From: JBFISM01 sp041608535
GTDB taxonomy: Bacteria > Actinomycetota > Acidimicrobiia > Spongiisociales > UBA5794
DNA length: 39,319 nt
Direction of reading: 5' to 3'
NCBI GenBank assembly: GCA_041608535.1
Contig: JBFISM010000016.1
Span: forward strand, 1 to 39,319
The notes under the pieces are model-generated. The model was given only the letters and a program-made list of their open reading frames with translations, did no database searches and had not been told where the DNA came from. Below, one piece after another: positions 8,475 to 16,708 of this stretch. The translations under genes and the position numbers were made by a program. Each line of letters starts with the position of its first letter. Positions within the stretch are counted from its first letter, which is position 1.

Positions 8475-9407
8475 TCACGCCCCTCGCAAGAAGGGTTTGG
8501 TGAGCGCCGCCGGCTGCCGGAACCTCCTGGCGACGACAACCAGCGCCAGGATCGTGATGATTGCCGGGGCCATGGCTGCGATGTTCGACCAATCCTGCGG
8601 GATCACGCCCAATGTCTTGAGCTGGAGTACCAGCGCGTTGACGAAACCGTACAGCAGCGAGCCGGCCATGACGCCGAGCGGCCGCCACGCCCCGAAGTAC
8701 ACGAGTGCGATGGCGATGAATCCCTGGGCATTGGTGATGTTCTGCTGGAAGATGCCGAGGTCGATGGCCAACGCCGCACCAGCCACGCCGGCCAGCGTGC
8801 CCCCGATGGTCACTGTTGCGTACCGGATGCCGGCCACACTGACACCGAGGCTGTCCGCGGCCTCTGGGTTCTCGCCCACAGAGCGGATCTTCATCCCGAA
8901 GGTCGTCCGATTGATGATGAACATGGAGACCGGGACCAGCGCGAATGCGGCATAGACGATGATGCTGTGCTGGAACAGCATCTCGCCGAGCCAGGGGATG
9001 TCGCTCAACCCGGGGATGTCGAGCTTGGGGAATTTGCTGATGGGAACGGGCGTGCCGACGAGCTTCTGAAACAGCAGATCGCTCATCCCGAGCCCAAAGA
9101 GGAATACACCGATGCCCGAGATCCCCTGCTCGGCTTGCAGCGTGACTGCGATGACGGCAGAGGCGAGACCGAGGAGAAGCCCGACACCGATCCCGACGAG
9201 GAGTCCGAGCCACACATTGCCGCTCTGCAGCACCGCGTAGTAGCCACCGAAGGCCCCAAGCAGCATGATCCCGTCCACACCCAGGTTGAGCACGCCGCTG
9301 CGCTGACCATAGGTCTCGCCGAGGCTGGCGAGCAGCAGTGGTACCGCCAGCCGAATGCTGGAGGCGATCGTTGCGATGATGGCTGCCTGAGTGAAGAACT
9401 GGTTCAC
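8475..9407 (-). CDS. BMP-type ABC importer permease, second subunit
   Basis: A 310-residue inner-membrane permease of the branched-chain/simple-sugar class (YufQ/NupC-like), with eight or nine hydrophobic segments. Typical stretches are LGETYGQRSGVLNLGVDGIMLLGAF near residues 28-53, the EAA-like TTFGMKIRSVGENPEAADSLGV loop, and LVYFGAWRPLGVMAGSLLYGF. The start is GTG 9407, whose GTGA overlaps the stop of the first permease (9404), so the two are coupled. It should pair with the first permease to form the channel. It is followed after 52 bases by the lipoprotein gene. Confidence 0.88.
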   Translation of the reverse strand: MNQFFTQAAIIATIASSIRLAVPLLLASLGETYGQRSGVLNLGVDGIMLLGAFGGYYAVLQSGNVWLGLLVGIGVGLLLGLASAVIAVTLQAEQGISGIGVFLFGLGMSDLLFQKLVGTPVPISKFPKLDIPGLSDIPWLGEMLFQHSIIVYAAFALVPVSMFIINRTTFGMKIRSVGENPEAADSLGVSVAGIRYATVTIGGTLAGVAGAALAIDLGIFQQNITNAQGFIAIALVYFGAWRPLGVMAGSLLYGFVNALVLQLKTLGVIPQDWSNIAAMAPAIITILALVVVARRFRQPAALTKPFLRGA

Positions 9408-10543
9408 GGCGGTGCCCCTGCCGGCTCCGCTTCTCGCTCCGCCTCGAGCAACTCGTGGGTCTGTGCTTGCAGGGCCCGCTCCCGGAGCAGCCGGCGGTAC
9501 CGATCGGTCGACACGACGAAGACCACCACCAAACCGTTGAGCGCCAGGATGAGCGCGGTGGGAACCTGGACGATGCGCTGCAATGCGTTGCCCCCGACCA
9601 GCAGACCCCCGAAGAGAAACGATGCTGGGATGGTCCACAGCGGATGCAGCCCGCCGAACAATGCGGCGACGATGCCGTTGAAGCCAGCGCTCCCGGTGAA
9701 GCCGGCAGTGGAGCCATCGGTCACCATGCGGTGACTCTCCGAGCCGAAGACGAGTACGGCGCCGGCCAGCCCACACAGTGCCCCGGAGAGGGTGAGGGCG
9801 AGCACGACCGTGCGCTTCACCGGGATCCCGGCGTAGCGGGAGGCATCGGTGCTCTGCCCGACCGCACGCACCCGGAAGCCGAGCGGAGTACGCCACAGCA
9901 GGACGTATGCGGCGACGGCGGCGAGGACGGCCAGCACCGGGCCGATGTGGAATCGTCCGCTACCGAACAACAGCGGCAGATCAGCACTCTCCTGGAGACG
10001 CTCGGTCTGCGGTATGCGGGTACCGCGCTCGATCTCACCGGGATCGATGAGCGGTCCTCGTAGCAGGAAGTTCATCAGCTGCACCGCCACCACATTGAGC
10101 ATGATCGTGCTGAGGATCTCGTTCACCCCGTAGTACGCCTTGAGCGCACCCGGGATCGCTCCCCAGGCCGCTCCCCCGACGAACCCGGCAACCAACACGG
10201 CGGGCAGCATGACGACGGCGGGTAGATCCGGAAGCCCGAGCGCCACGACGGTTGACAGCAGGCCACCTGCGACCATCTGTCCCTCACCACCGATGTTGAT
10301 CACACTGGCCCTGAAGGCGATGGTGATCCCGACGCCGACGAAGAGCAGCGGCGTGGCCTTGAGTGCCGTCGACGTCAGCGCCTCACCGCTGCCGAACGCA
10401 CCCTGAACCATGGCAGAGAAGCCCTCGATCGGATCGGCGTCGAGGAGCAACAGCATCACCGCACCGACCAGCAGCGCCGCCACGACGGCGAGCAGCGGCA
10501 CCAGGTATGTGATTCCTCGGGTCCCGATCCGCCGGGTGGTCAC
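9404..10543 (-). CDS. BMP-type ABC importer permease, first subunit
   Basis: A permease of 379 residues from GTG 10543, of the YufP/NupB type. Helix-rich sequence begins at about residue 10 (GITYLVPLLAVVAALLVGAV) and includes the family signature ASVINIGGEGQM, the GVNEILSTIMLN segment and the cytoplasmic loop TPLGFRVRAVGQSTDASRYAGI. The frame stays open upstream to a GTG at 10687, but that extension is Arg/Pro/Gly-rich and unlike a permease. The GTG at 10543 overlaps the stop of a 29-codon leader ORF that has a good ribosome site, so I chose it. The C-terminus overlaps the next permease by four bases. Confidence 0.82.
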   Translation of the reverse strand: MTTRRIGTRGITYLVPLLAVVAALLVGAVMLLLLDADPIEGFSAMVQGAFGSGEALTSTALKATPLLFVGVGITIAFRASVINIGGEGQMVAGGLLSTVVALGLPDLPAVVMLPAVLVAGFVGGAAWGAIPGALKAYYGVNEILSTIMLNVVAVQLMNFLLRGPLIDPGEIERGTRIPQTERLQESADLPLLFGSGRFHIGPVLAVLAAVAAYVLLWRTPLGFRVRAVGQSTDASRYAGIPVKRTVVLALTLSGALCGLAGAVLVFGSESHRMVTDGSTAGFTGSAGFNGIVAALFGGLHPLWTIPASFLFGGLLVGGNALQRIVQVPTALILALNGLVVVFVVSTDRYRRLLRERALQAQTHELLEAEREAEPAGAPP

Positions 10544-10629
10544 GAAACGATCCGCCGAGCGTCCGGCTGCACCGCCCGGTCGGGCCGCACGAGGCGGGAG
10601 TGTTCCACCGACCCTGTCCGTGGCTGCAT
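10540..10629 (-). CDS. Putative 29-codon leader peptide upstream of the importer operon
   Basis: An ATG at 10629 preceded by GGGAGAG five bases upstream, the best ribosome site at the head of this operon. It opens a 29-codon frame (MQPRTGSVEHSRL..., Arg- and Pro-containing) that ends in TGA at 10542-10540, overlapping the permease GTG by four bases. The arrangement would couple permease translation to the leader. The peptide is not recognised and may be only a translation on-ramp. The alternative is that the permease starts further upstream and this frame is fortuitous. Confidence 0.45.
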   Translation of the reverse strand: MQPRTGSVEHSRLVRPDRAVQPDARRIVS

Positions 10630-10659
10630 GACGTCTCTCCCACTCGCTACGGCGCGGCG

Positions 10660-10665
10660 ATTGTA
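10660..10665 (-). promoter_or_regulatory. Candidate -10 box (TACAAT) for the importer operon
   Basis: TACAAT read on the minus strand, 30 bases upstream of the leader ATG, in the 82-base gap after pyrE. I see no clear -35 at 17-18 bases, so the promoter is tentative. Confidence 0.35.
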
Positions 10666-10711
10666 ACGCTGTACCCGGTCGCCCCACCGAGCCGCAAGGC
10701 AGTCTCTCAGA

Positions 10712-11278
10712 TCACACGGCGGAAACCGGCTCCAACCCGAAATCGCGGTAGGTGGCCAGCGGGAAATACGGAATCCCGTGCCCGGCGAGCGCGGACCGGG
10801 CACTGTCGCCGCGATCGAGCAGCGTGGTGGCGGCAACCACTTCGGCCCCGGCGTCCTCCACGGCATCGAGCGCCTGGAACATCGAGCCACCGGTACTCAC
10901 GACGTCCTCGACCAGGAGGACTCGCACTCCGGGTCCAAGCCGAGCACCCTCGATGCGCTGCGCCGTACCTCGCTGCTTGGCCTGCTTGCGCACGATGAAC
11001 CAGGAGCGGTCGGCGACCAGTGCCAGGCCAACGGCCAGGTGATCCGCCCCCAACGTGAGACCACCCACCGCATCGAAGTCGATGCCGGCGTCGGCAACGA
11101 GGGCTTGCATCGCCAGGCAAGCCTGCCGGAGGTCGGGGCCGTGCGCCAGTGCGGCCTTGCCGTCGATGAAGACACTCGACATCTGACCCGAAGCAAGCTG
11201 GATCGGACGATCGAAATGTGTGACGGCTTTCTCGCGAAGGAGCTCTCGTGCCCGTGTGACCAGCTCGGCGGTGTCCAC
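10712..11278 (-). CDS. pyrE: Orotate phosphoribosyltransferase
   Basis: Catalyses orotate + PRPP to OMP in pyrimidine synthesis. It is 188 residues from GTG 11278, close to the usual size of about 200. The PRPP-binding motif VLLVEDVVSTGGS is at about residues 120-132. The orotate-site region includes SSVFIDGK, GGLTLGADHLA and FIVRKQAKQRGT (the catalytic-loop Lys cluster). The start follows the aminotransferase stop by ten bases with no strong ribosome site; an alternative upstream start at 11353 would overlap that gene by 65 bases and adds a Pro-rich tail unlike the family. Same-strand layout suggests cotranscription with the aminotransferase. Confidence 0.88.
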   Translation of the reverse strand: MDTAELVTRARELLREKAVTHFDRPIQLASGQMSSVFIDGKAALAHGPDLRQACLAMQALVADAGIDFDAVGGLTLGADHLAVGLALVADRSWFIVRKQAKQRGTAQRIEGARLGPGVRVLLVEDVVSTGGSMFQALDAVEDAGAEVVAATTLLDRGDSARSALAGHGIPYFPLATYRDFGLEPVSAV

Positions 11279-11288
11279 GGCGGCGATG

Positions 11289-12635
11289 CTACTTGGGGGT
11301 GGCTGCACCGGCCTGCCGGAAGGGATCTGCGGCGAAACCGGCAACGGCGGCAACGAATCCGTCCAGCTGGTTCTCCCTCACGTCGAATCGCAATGCGATG
11401 AACCCGCGTGGCGCCACGTAATAACCGGCTTCGAGAAGATGGAAGAACAGCAGCCTCTGCCAGGTGCGAGCCGCCTCTCCGAGCACGGGCGGCGAGAGTG
11501 GGGGCACCGGCGTCGCATGGATGGCGAGCAACGAGCCAAGACCGGAAACACTCAATGGCAGGTTCGAACCGCCCAGCACGTCACCGAGCTGGTGGCGGAG
11601 CCGGTCGCCTCGCTCGTTCAACTGGTCGAGTTCGTGGTCACGCAGCGCCGCCCCCAACGTGGCGACGACACCGGCCATCGTGAGCGGGTTGTTGTTGAAG
11701 GTGCCACCGTGACTCAGCATCCCGCCGGTACCCGGATCGAACGCTGCCATCACCTCCTTCGATCCGCCGAACGCACCGAAGTTGAAGCCGCCCGCCATGT
11801 ATTTCCCCAGAGTCGTCATGTCGGAGGTGACGCCGAACCGGCCCTGGGCGCCGCCGCGATCGAGTCGTGACGCCATCACCTCGTCGAAGATCAACAAGGC
11901 ACCGGCCGCATCACACAGCTCGCGGAGTGTCTGGAGAAAGCCGGGTTGGGGTGGGATGCAACCGGCCGCACCCATCATTGGCTCGATCAACACGCATGCG
12001 ATCTCGTCGCCGTCGCTTGCGAAGAAGCGCCGGAACGAATCAGCATCGTTGAACTCGGCTACCAACCACGGATGGGGTACCAGCAACGGCTCGCCGTCGA
12101 CGCCGAAGTAGAGCACACCCCCGTGATAGGCGCTGCGACAGACGACGACCTTGCGCCGGCCCGTGTGGTGTTGGGCGGTGGCGATGGCCATGAGGTTGGC
12201 CTCCGTACCCGAGCTGGTGAAGCGCACGCGATCGATCGATGCAAACCGCTCACAGACCAGTCTCGCCGCCTCCGCTTCGACCGGAGCGACGACACCCGGA
12301 CCTAGCCCCGACGCGGCCACCTGCGCCAGTACCTGGCCGATCTCTTCCGGGTGATGACCGAGCAACCCCGCCGAGTAGTTCCCGAGCAGATCGACGTAAC
12401 GATGACCGTCCACATCGACGACCTCCGCTCCCTCGGCGCCGGCAAGCCGGAACGGAAAGGGATCGAAGTGCAGTACGGATCGAGTGTTCCCTCCGGGCAG
12501 CCAGGCCGCGGCTTCGGCTGCCAGCGCAGCGCTCCGCGGCCGGCGTGTTCGGTAGCGCGCCTCGGCGGCTGCGACCGCAGCCGCAAGCAACTCCGGCTCG
12601 ATGACGGCCTGCTCGCTGCGACCGGCCTCACGCAT
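11289..12635 (-). CDS. Class III PLP aminotransferase, glutamate-1-semialdehyde aminomutase-like
   Basis: A 448-residue PLP enzyme of the GSA aminomutase / omega-aminotransferase fold. Key features are SSGTEANLMAIATA (phosphate site, about residues 141-154), LLIFDEVMASRLDR (Asp251, pyridine-ring partner), the PLP-binding Lys278 in DMTTLGKYMAGGFNFGAFGG, and FNNNPLTMAGVVATL. The order GGFNFGAFGG differs from the GG-PVGA-GG of true HemL, and no haem gene is adjacent, so I do not call it hemL; beta-amino-acid or other GSA-like aminotransferases are equally likely. The start is ATG 12635; ATG 12671 and GTG 12680 are in-frame alternatives. It diverges from the Gfo/Idh gene. Confidence 0.82.
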   Translation of the reverse strand: MREAGRSEQAVIEPELLAAAVAAAEARYRTRRPRSAALAAEAAAWLPGGNTRSVLHFDPFPFRLAGAEGAEVVDVDGHRYVDLLGNYSAGLLGHHPEEIGQVLAQVAASGLGPGVVAPVEAEAARLVCERFASIDRVRFTSSGTEANLMAIATAQHHTGRRKVVVCRSAYHGGVLYFGVDGEPLLVPHPWLVAEFNDADSFRRFFASDGDEIACVLIEPMMGAAGCIPPQPGFLQTLRELCDAAGALLIFDEVMASRLDRGGAQGRFGVTSDMTTLGKYMAGGFNFGAFGGSKEVMAAFDPGTGGMLSHGGTFNNNPLTMAGVVATLGAALRDHELDQLNERGDRLRHQLGDVLGGSNLPLSVSGLGSLLAIHATPVPPLSPPVLGEAARTWQRLLFFHLLEAGYYVAPRGFIALRFDVRENQLDGFVAAVAGFAADPFRQAGAATPK

Positions 12636-12734
12636 CGCACCAGGTTGCCAGACCCGCACCCGTCGGTCCATCGAGACCACGAACGAGCCCGCCTTCGGTC
12701 GCGGGCCCTCCGGCCGGCTCCCGCGCCGAGACGG

Positions 12735-12740
12735 TAAGGT
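12735..12740 (+). promoter_or_regulatory. -10 box (TAAGGT), leaderless promoter candidate
   Basis: TAAGGT lies eight bases before the ATG of the oxidoreductase gene, so transcription would start at or next to the start codon. No ribosome site is visible, which fits a leaderless mRNA. Confidence 0.45.
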
Positions 12741-12748
12741 CGCTGGCC

Positions 12749-13759
12749 ATGACGAGCGAAGTCACTGCCGGCGCCAAGCTCCGTTGGGGCATCCTGTCTA
12801 CCGCCAAGATCGGTCTCACCGCGCTGATCCCGGCCATCCAATCATCACGGCACGGTGCGGTCGTCGCCATCGCCTCGCGGGACGAGGACAAGGCTCGCGC
12901 AACCGCGGAGAGGCTCGGCATCCCCACAGCGCACGGTTCCTACGACGCCCTCTTGGAGGATCCAAGCGTCGACGCCGTGTACAACCCCCTCCCCAACCAC
13001 CTCCACGTACCCTGGTCCATCAAGGCGCTGGAGGCGGGCAAACACGTGTTGTGCGAGAAGCCGATCGGCATCGACGCCGCGGATGCCGCCCGTCTCGTCA
13101 CTGCGGCAGCCGCCCACGACGATCTCGTGGTGATGGAGGCGTTCATGTATCGCTTCCATCCCCAGTGGCAGTTGGTGAAGGACACCGTCACCGCGGGCGA
13201 CATCGGCGAGGTGCGCTACATCTCCCACGAGTTCAGCTATTTCAACGAAGACCCCGACAACATCCGGCACCAGCCAGCCTGGGGTGGCGGGGCCCTACTC
13301 GACATCGGCTGCTACCCCATATCCCAGGCTCGATTCGTACTCGGTGCCGAACCGCAGCGGGTGTGCGCCACGACGGACATCGACCCCCGCTTCGGCACCG
13401 ATCGTCTCACCGCCGCCATCCTCGACTTCGGTACCGCCACATCGGTGTTCACCGTTGCCACCCAGGCCCACGGCCACCAACGCTGCCAGATCGTCGGCAC
13501 GACGGGCCGTATCGAGGTCGACATCCCGGTGAATGCCCCTGCGGACACCGCCGTGCCCGTGACGATCGTGACCGACAGCACGGCCGTGCACGAGACAGGT
13601 CCGGTCGATCAGTACGGAGCGCAGACCGATGCGATGGCACGAGCGATCTGGAGTCGCACCACCGCGCCGTGGCCTCTCGACGACGCCGTCGCCAACATGA
13701 AGGTGCTCGATGCGGTCCGGCGTAGCGGAGAGGCGGGTGGCTGGATCGTCGTCGACTGA
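12749..13759 (+). CDS. Gfo/Idh/MocA family NAD(P)-dependent oxidoreductase
   Basis: A 336-residue dehydrogenase. The N-terminal Rossmann domain begins LRWGILSTAKIGLTALIPAI (a GxxxxAxxG-like dinucleotide loop). It is followed by SRDEDKARATAERLG, the family motif EKP (residues 103-105) in HVLCEKPIGI, and a C-terminal substrate domain with WGGGALLDIGCYPI, which holds the Asp/His-like catalytic region. Members oxidise sugars, polyols or inositols, or act as xylose or 1,5-anhydrofructose dehydrogenases. The sequence near MEAFMYRFHPQ resembles the glucose-fructose oxidoreductase/xylose dehydrogenase branch. It converges on a ROK kinase 15 bases away, which fits sugar metabolism. The exact substrate cannot be read from sequence. 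Confidence 0.88.
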   Translation: MTSEVTAGAKLRWGILSTAKIGLTALIPAIQSSRHGAVVAIASRDEDKARATAERLGIPTAHGSYDALLEDPSVDAVYNPLPNHLHVPWSIKALEAGKHVLCEKPIGIDAADAARLVTAAAAHDDLVVMEAFMYRFHPQWQLVKDTVTAGDIGEVRYISHEFSYFNEDPDNIRHQPAWGGGALLDIGCYPISQARFVLGAEPQRVCATTDIDPRFGTDRLTAAILDFGTATSVFTVATQAHGHQRCQIVGTTGRIEVDIPVNAPADTAVPVTIVTDSTAVHETGPVDQYGAQTDAMARAIWSRTTAPWPLDDAVANMKVLDAVRRSGEAGGWIVVD

Positions 13760-13774
13760 GCGGGGACCATCCGG

Positions 13775-14692
13775 TCAGTCGGCGGCGCCCAGCTCGGTGA
13801 CTCCGAGGTACGCGGCACCCCGGACACCGCTCGAATCTCCATGCACTGCGGGGACGAGCGGGGTGCTCACCGATTCGCCGAAGACATATCTATCCCACAG
13901 GGCGGGTACCGCGTGGTAGATGGACCCGATGTTGGACACTCCTCCACCCAGCACGATCACCTCCGGATCGAGGATGTTCACCACGACCGAGAGACTCCGC
14001 GCCAGCCGGTCGGCATGCCGTTCGAGGGTGGCCGCGGGTCCCGGTTCGCCGGCCTCGGCCCGTGCGGCTATGTTCGCTGCGGCTGCGTCCTCGCCGGTGT
14101 GGGCAGCGTGATCCAATTCGAGCGAGGGACCGGAGAGCCAGGTCTCCACACAGCCGAACCGGCCGCAGTAGCACGCCGGGCCCGGCAATTCGTCGTGACG
14201 CGGTGACGGCAGCGGATTGTGCCCCCATTCCCCGGCGAGCCCGTTGGGCCCGGTGACCAGCCGGCGGCGCACCACGACACCTCCGCCCACACCCGTTCCC
14301 AAGATGACGGCGAACACGGTGCGGTATCCCGCTCCACCGCCGTCGATGGCCTCCGACAACGCGAGACAATCGGCGTCGTTGGCCATCGCCACCTCGCGGT
14401 TCAACACCGCTTCGACGTCGCGGCGCAGCGGTTGGCCGTTGAGCGCCACCGAGTTGGAGTGCTTCAGCAGACCGGTGGTGCGGTCCTCTGTGCCCGGGGT
14501 ACCCATACCAACGGTGTCGGCCGGCCCGAACTCGGCTTCGACGTCGCACACCAGACCGGCGATGGCGTCGATGATGCCTTCGTAGTCGCCAACCGGCGAA
14601 GCAATGCGGCGCCGGTCGAGTTCGGTTCCCGCCTCGTCGAGGAGCACCGACTCGAGCTTGGTACCACCAACGTCGATCCCGATGCTGGCCAC
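13775..14692 (-). CDS. ROK family sugar kinase (fructokinase/glucokinase-like)
   Basis: A 305-residue ATP-dependent hexose kinase. The phosphate-binding motif is IDVGGTK (residues 6-12), the catalytic Asp is Asp106 in MANDADC, glycine loop LGTGVGGG is at about 131-138, and the second ATP motif VIVLGGGVSN is near 250. The ROK zinc site is complete: His158 in GEWGHNP and Cys174, Cys176 and Cys181 in CYCGRFGCVE. GEWGHNPLP is the form seen in Mak-type fructokinases, so fructose is a reasonable first guess. There is no N-terminal helix-turn-helix, so it is an enzyme rather than a ROK repressor. It lies 41 bases after the HNH gene on the same strand. Confidence 0.9.
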   Translation of the reverse strand: MASIGIDVGGTKLESVLLDEAGTELDRRRIASPVGDYEGIIDAIAGLVCDVEAEFGPADTVGMGTPGTEDRTTGLLKHSNSVALNGQPLRRDVEAVLNREVAMANDADCLALSEAIDGGGAGYRTVFAVILGTGVGGGVVVRRRLVTGPNGLAGEWGHNPLPSPRHDELPGPACYCGRFGCVETWLSGPSLELDHAAHTGEDAAAANIAARAEAGEPGPAATLERHADRLARSLSVVVNILDPEVIVLGGGVSNIGSIYHAVPALWDRYVFGESVSTPLVPAVHGDSSGVRGAAYLGVTELGAAD

Positions 14693-14733
14693 GCTTCAGC
14701 CTGCGGCAACGCTGGCTTGGGACGCCCCCACGG

Positions 14734-15225
14734 TCACCGCAGGTACGGCTCCCAGCTGGGATCGCCGGCCGCCCCGGCGGCCATCAGCGCCCAGCTCCGC
14801 TGCGTCGGCCTGCCCGGCTTGGAGCGCAATGTCAAGCCCGCTTGCTGCGGTGTGCGACCACCTTTCTTGGTGTTGCAGCGCCGGCACGCGGCAACAACGT
14901 TGTCCCAGGTGTGACCGCCGCCCTGAGAACGCGGAATCACGTGGTCGATGTTCTCGGCGGCGCGGTGGCAGTACTGGCAGCGGTGGTCGTCCCGCATGAA
15001 GATCGCCTTGCGATTGAGGGGCACCCGGCGATCGAACCGGACCTTCACGTAGCGGCGCAGCTTGATCACCGACGGCGCCGCCATCTCGATGTGTTCGCTG
15101 CGGAAGATGTGGCCGTTCGATTCGACGACATCGGCACGGTCGAGCAGCACCAGAACCAGCGCCCGCCGCACCGGCACGACGGACAATGGCTCGTACGTGG
15201 CGTTCAGCACGAGTGCCCGTGGCAT
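14734..15225 (-). CDS. HNH endonuclease family protein
   Basis: A 163-residue protein with a short N-terminal domain (RALVLNATYEPLSVV, conserved in actinobacterial and cyanobacterial HNH proteins) and a C-terminal HNH nuclease fold: CQYC, then IDHVIPRSQGG with the catalytic His, then DNVVAACRRCNTKKGG with the second Cys pair for zinc. This stand-alone HNH type is widespread and not tied to phage packaging; its cellular role is unclear. The start is ATG 15225 on the basis of the family N-terminus. The frame is open much further upstream, but that part is the antisense of moxR and not protein-like. Confidence 0.85.
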   Translation of the reverse strand: MPRALVLNATYEPLSVVPVRRALVLVLLDRADVVESNGHIFRSEHIEMAAPSVIKLRRYVKVRFDRRVPLNRKAIFMRDDHRCQYCHRAAENIDHVIPRSQGGGHTWDNVVAACRRCNTKKGGRTPQQAGLTLRSKPGRPTQRSWALMAAGAAGDPSWEPYLR

Positions 15226-15293
15226 CCCGGCAGCGTAGTCCCGTTTCGGGTGGTGGCGGTCCCAGATGTGCGTGTCCGGCCAGCGGCAGGAGG

Positions 15294-15542
15294 TCAGGTG
15301 CGCTGGCGTTTGCACCATTCGAGGAAGGCAACGACGTCGTCGACGACGACTGCGCTGTCCTTGTTCCCATAGGCGGTGACGATGCGCCAATCGAGGTAGT
15401 GCGGATCCGGCTGCGGGATGAACGGCCTGAAACGCCACCATCCCTTGCGTGCCGTGGCGAGGAGGGTGCGCACGGCCACGCCCCAGAGCCCGGGGCGTCG
15501 GAGGAGGGCGGCGACCAACGCGGTGAGCGGAACCTGCCTCAT
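15294..15542 (-). CDS. Small conserved-looking protein of unknown function
   Basis: An 82-residue basic protein. An N-terminal amphipathic or hydrophobic stretch (VPLTALVAALLRRPGLWGVAVRTLL) is followed by an aromatic segment (GWWRFRPFIPQPDPHYLDWR) and an acidic C-terminal helix. There is no recognised domain. The start is ATG 15542: a TACAAC -10 box lies seven bases upstream, no ribosome site is seen, and a leaderless mRNA is likely. It is followed by the HNH gene after 68 bases and could be cotranscribed. Confidence 0.6.
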   Translation of the reverse strand: MRQVPLTALVAALLRRPGLWGVAVRTLLATARKGWWRFRPFIPQPDPHYLDWRIVTAYGNKDSAVVVDDVVAFLEWCKRQRT

Positions 15543-15549
15543 GTTGACC

Positions 15550-15555
15550 GTTGTA
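15550..15555 (-). promoter_or_regulatory. -10 box (TACAAC), leaderless promoter candidate
   Basis: TACAAC on the minus strand ends seven bases before the ATG at 15542. There is no Shine-Dalgarno between them. Confidence 0.4.
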
Positions 15556-15736
15556 GCACACCACAACCCGCCATCTGCGGTGCGGCAAGTCCAACGCCGC
15601 AGCACCATCCCCCGAGCGCGGTGCACCCGGCGGGATGGATGACGCAGGTCGGTTCAGCGCGGCACGCAGGCGGTGAGAAGTAGCCGCAGGACCTTTGATA
15701 GGCTCAGGTCTCGCCACCGCCGGAAGGAGGGTGCCT

Positions 15737-16708
15737 GTGAGCATCAATGCCGCGGAGCTGGAGGGGTTCCGCGACAGGTTCGATGCGGTCGTCGACAACA
15801 TCGAGCGCGTGATCCAGGGCAAACGCGGCGTCATCGAGCTGTTGACGATCTGTCTCGTGTCCGAGGGACACACCCTGATCGAGGACGTGCCCGGCGTCGG
15901 CAAGACATTGCTGGCAAAGGGTCTGGCACGTTCGATCGATTGCTCCTTCTCCCGTCTCCAGTTCACACCCGACCTCCTTCCCTCCGACGTGACCGGCGTC
16001 TCGGTGTGGGATCGGGACCGCGCCGAGTTCGTGTTCCGGGCGGGACCGGTGTTTGCCAACGTGGTGCTCGGCGACGAGATCAACCGTGCCAGCCCCAAGA
16101 CCCAGTCCGCCCTGCTCGAGGCGATGGAGGAGAAGCAGGTGACCGTCGACGGAGTCACCCGCCCGCTCGACAGCCCATTCCTCGTCGTGGCCACCCAGAA
16201 CCCGATCGAGCACGAGGGCACGTACCCGCTGCCCGAAGCGCAGCTCGACCGTTTCATGATGCGTCTCGAGATGGGCTATCCCGATCGTGATCACGAGCTG
16301 CAGATGCTCGACCGGCACGGTCAGAAGTCGACGTACTCGGCGCTCGAGCCGGTGCTGCATGCCAGCGATGTCAACGAGATGATCGAGATCGCCCGCAGGA
16401 TCCACGTAGCCGAGGCCATCAAGTCCTATCTCGTCGATCTTGCCGACGTCTCCCGCAATGATCCCGATCTGCTGCTCGGGATCTCCCCGCGCGCCACGCT
16501 CTACCTGCTGCGCGCCAGCCGCACGCATGCCGCCGCGCGGGGCCGCGACTACGTCGCCCCCGACGACATCAAGTCCATGCTCGTACCGGTGCTGAACCAC
16601 CGACTCATCCTCCGGCCCGAGGCGCAGATGCGTGGAGTGGCGATGGACAAGGTCATCGACGGGCTCGCCGACAGCGTCCCGGTGCCGGGCACCAGGCCGG
16701 ACATCTGA
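15737..16708 (+). CDS. MoxR family AAA+ ATPase
   Basis: A 323-residue AAA+ chaperone-like ATPase. Walker A is EDVPGVGKTLLAK (about 49-61), Walker B/sensor region VVLGDEINRASPKTQSALLEAMEE, sensor 1 ATQNPIEHEGTYPLPEAQLDRF, and a C-terminal lid with SPRATLYLLRASRTHAA. MoxR proteins help assemble or activate partner proteins, often with VWA or DUF58 proteins. The start is GTG 15737, with GGAAGGAGG (15722-15730) six bases upstream; the frame is open to 15695 but lacks a comparable site. The stop overlaps the DUF58 ATG (TGATG), marking one operon with the next two genes. Confidence 0.92.
   Translation: MSINAAELEGFRDRFDAVVDNIERVIQGKRGVIELLTICLVSEGHTLIEDVPGVGKTLLAKGLARSIDCSFSRLQFTPDLLPSDVTGVSVWDRDRAEFVFRAGPVFANVVLGDEINRASPKTQSALLEAMEEKQVTVDGVTRPLDSPFLVVATQNPIEHEGTYPLPEAQLDRFMMRLEMGYPDRDHELQMLDRHGQKSTYSALEPVLHASDVNEMIEIARRIHVAEAIKSYLVDLADVSRNDPDLLLGISPRATLYLLRASRTHAAARGRDYVAPDDIKSMLVPVLNHRLILRPEAQMRGVAMDKVIDGLADSVPVPGTRPDI

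Noticed and set aside
15226..16257. Long upstream extension of the HNH endonuclease frame
   Set aside because: The added residues are the antisense of moxR and show no domain; the family N-terminus starts at 15225.
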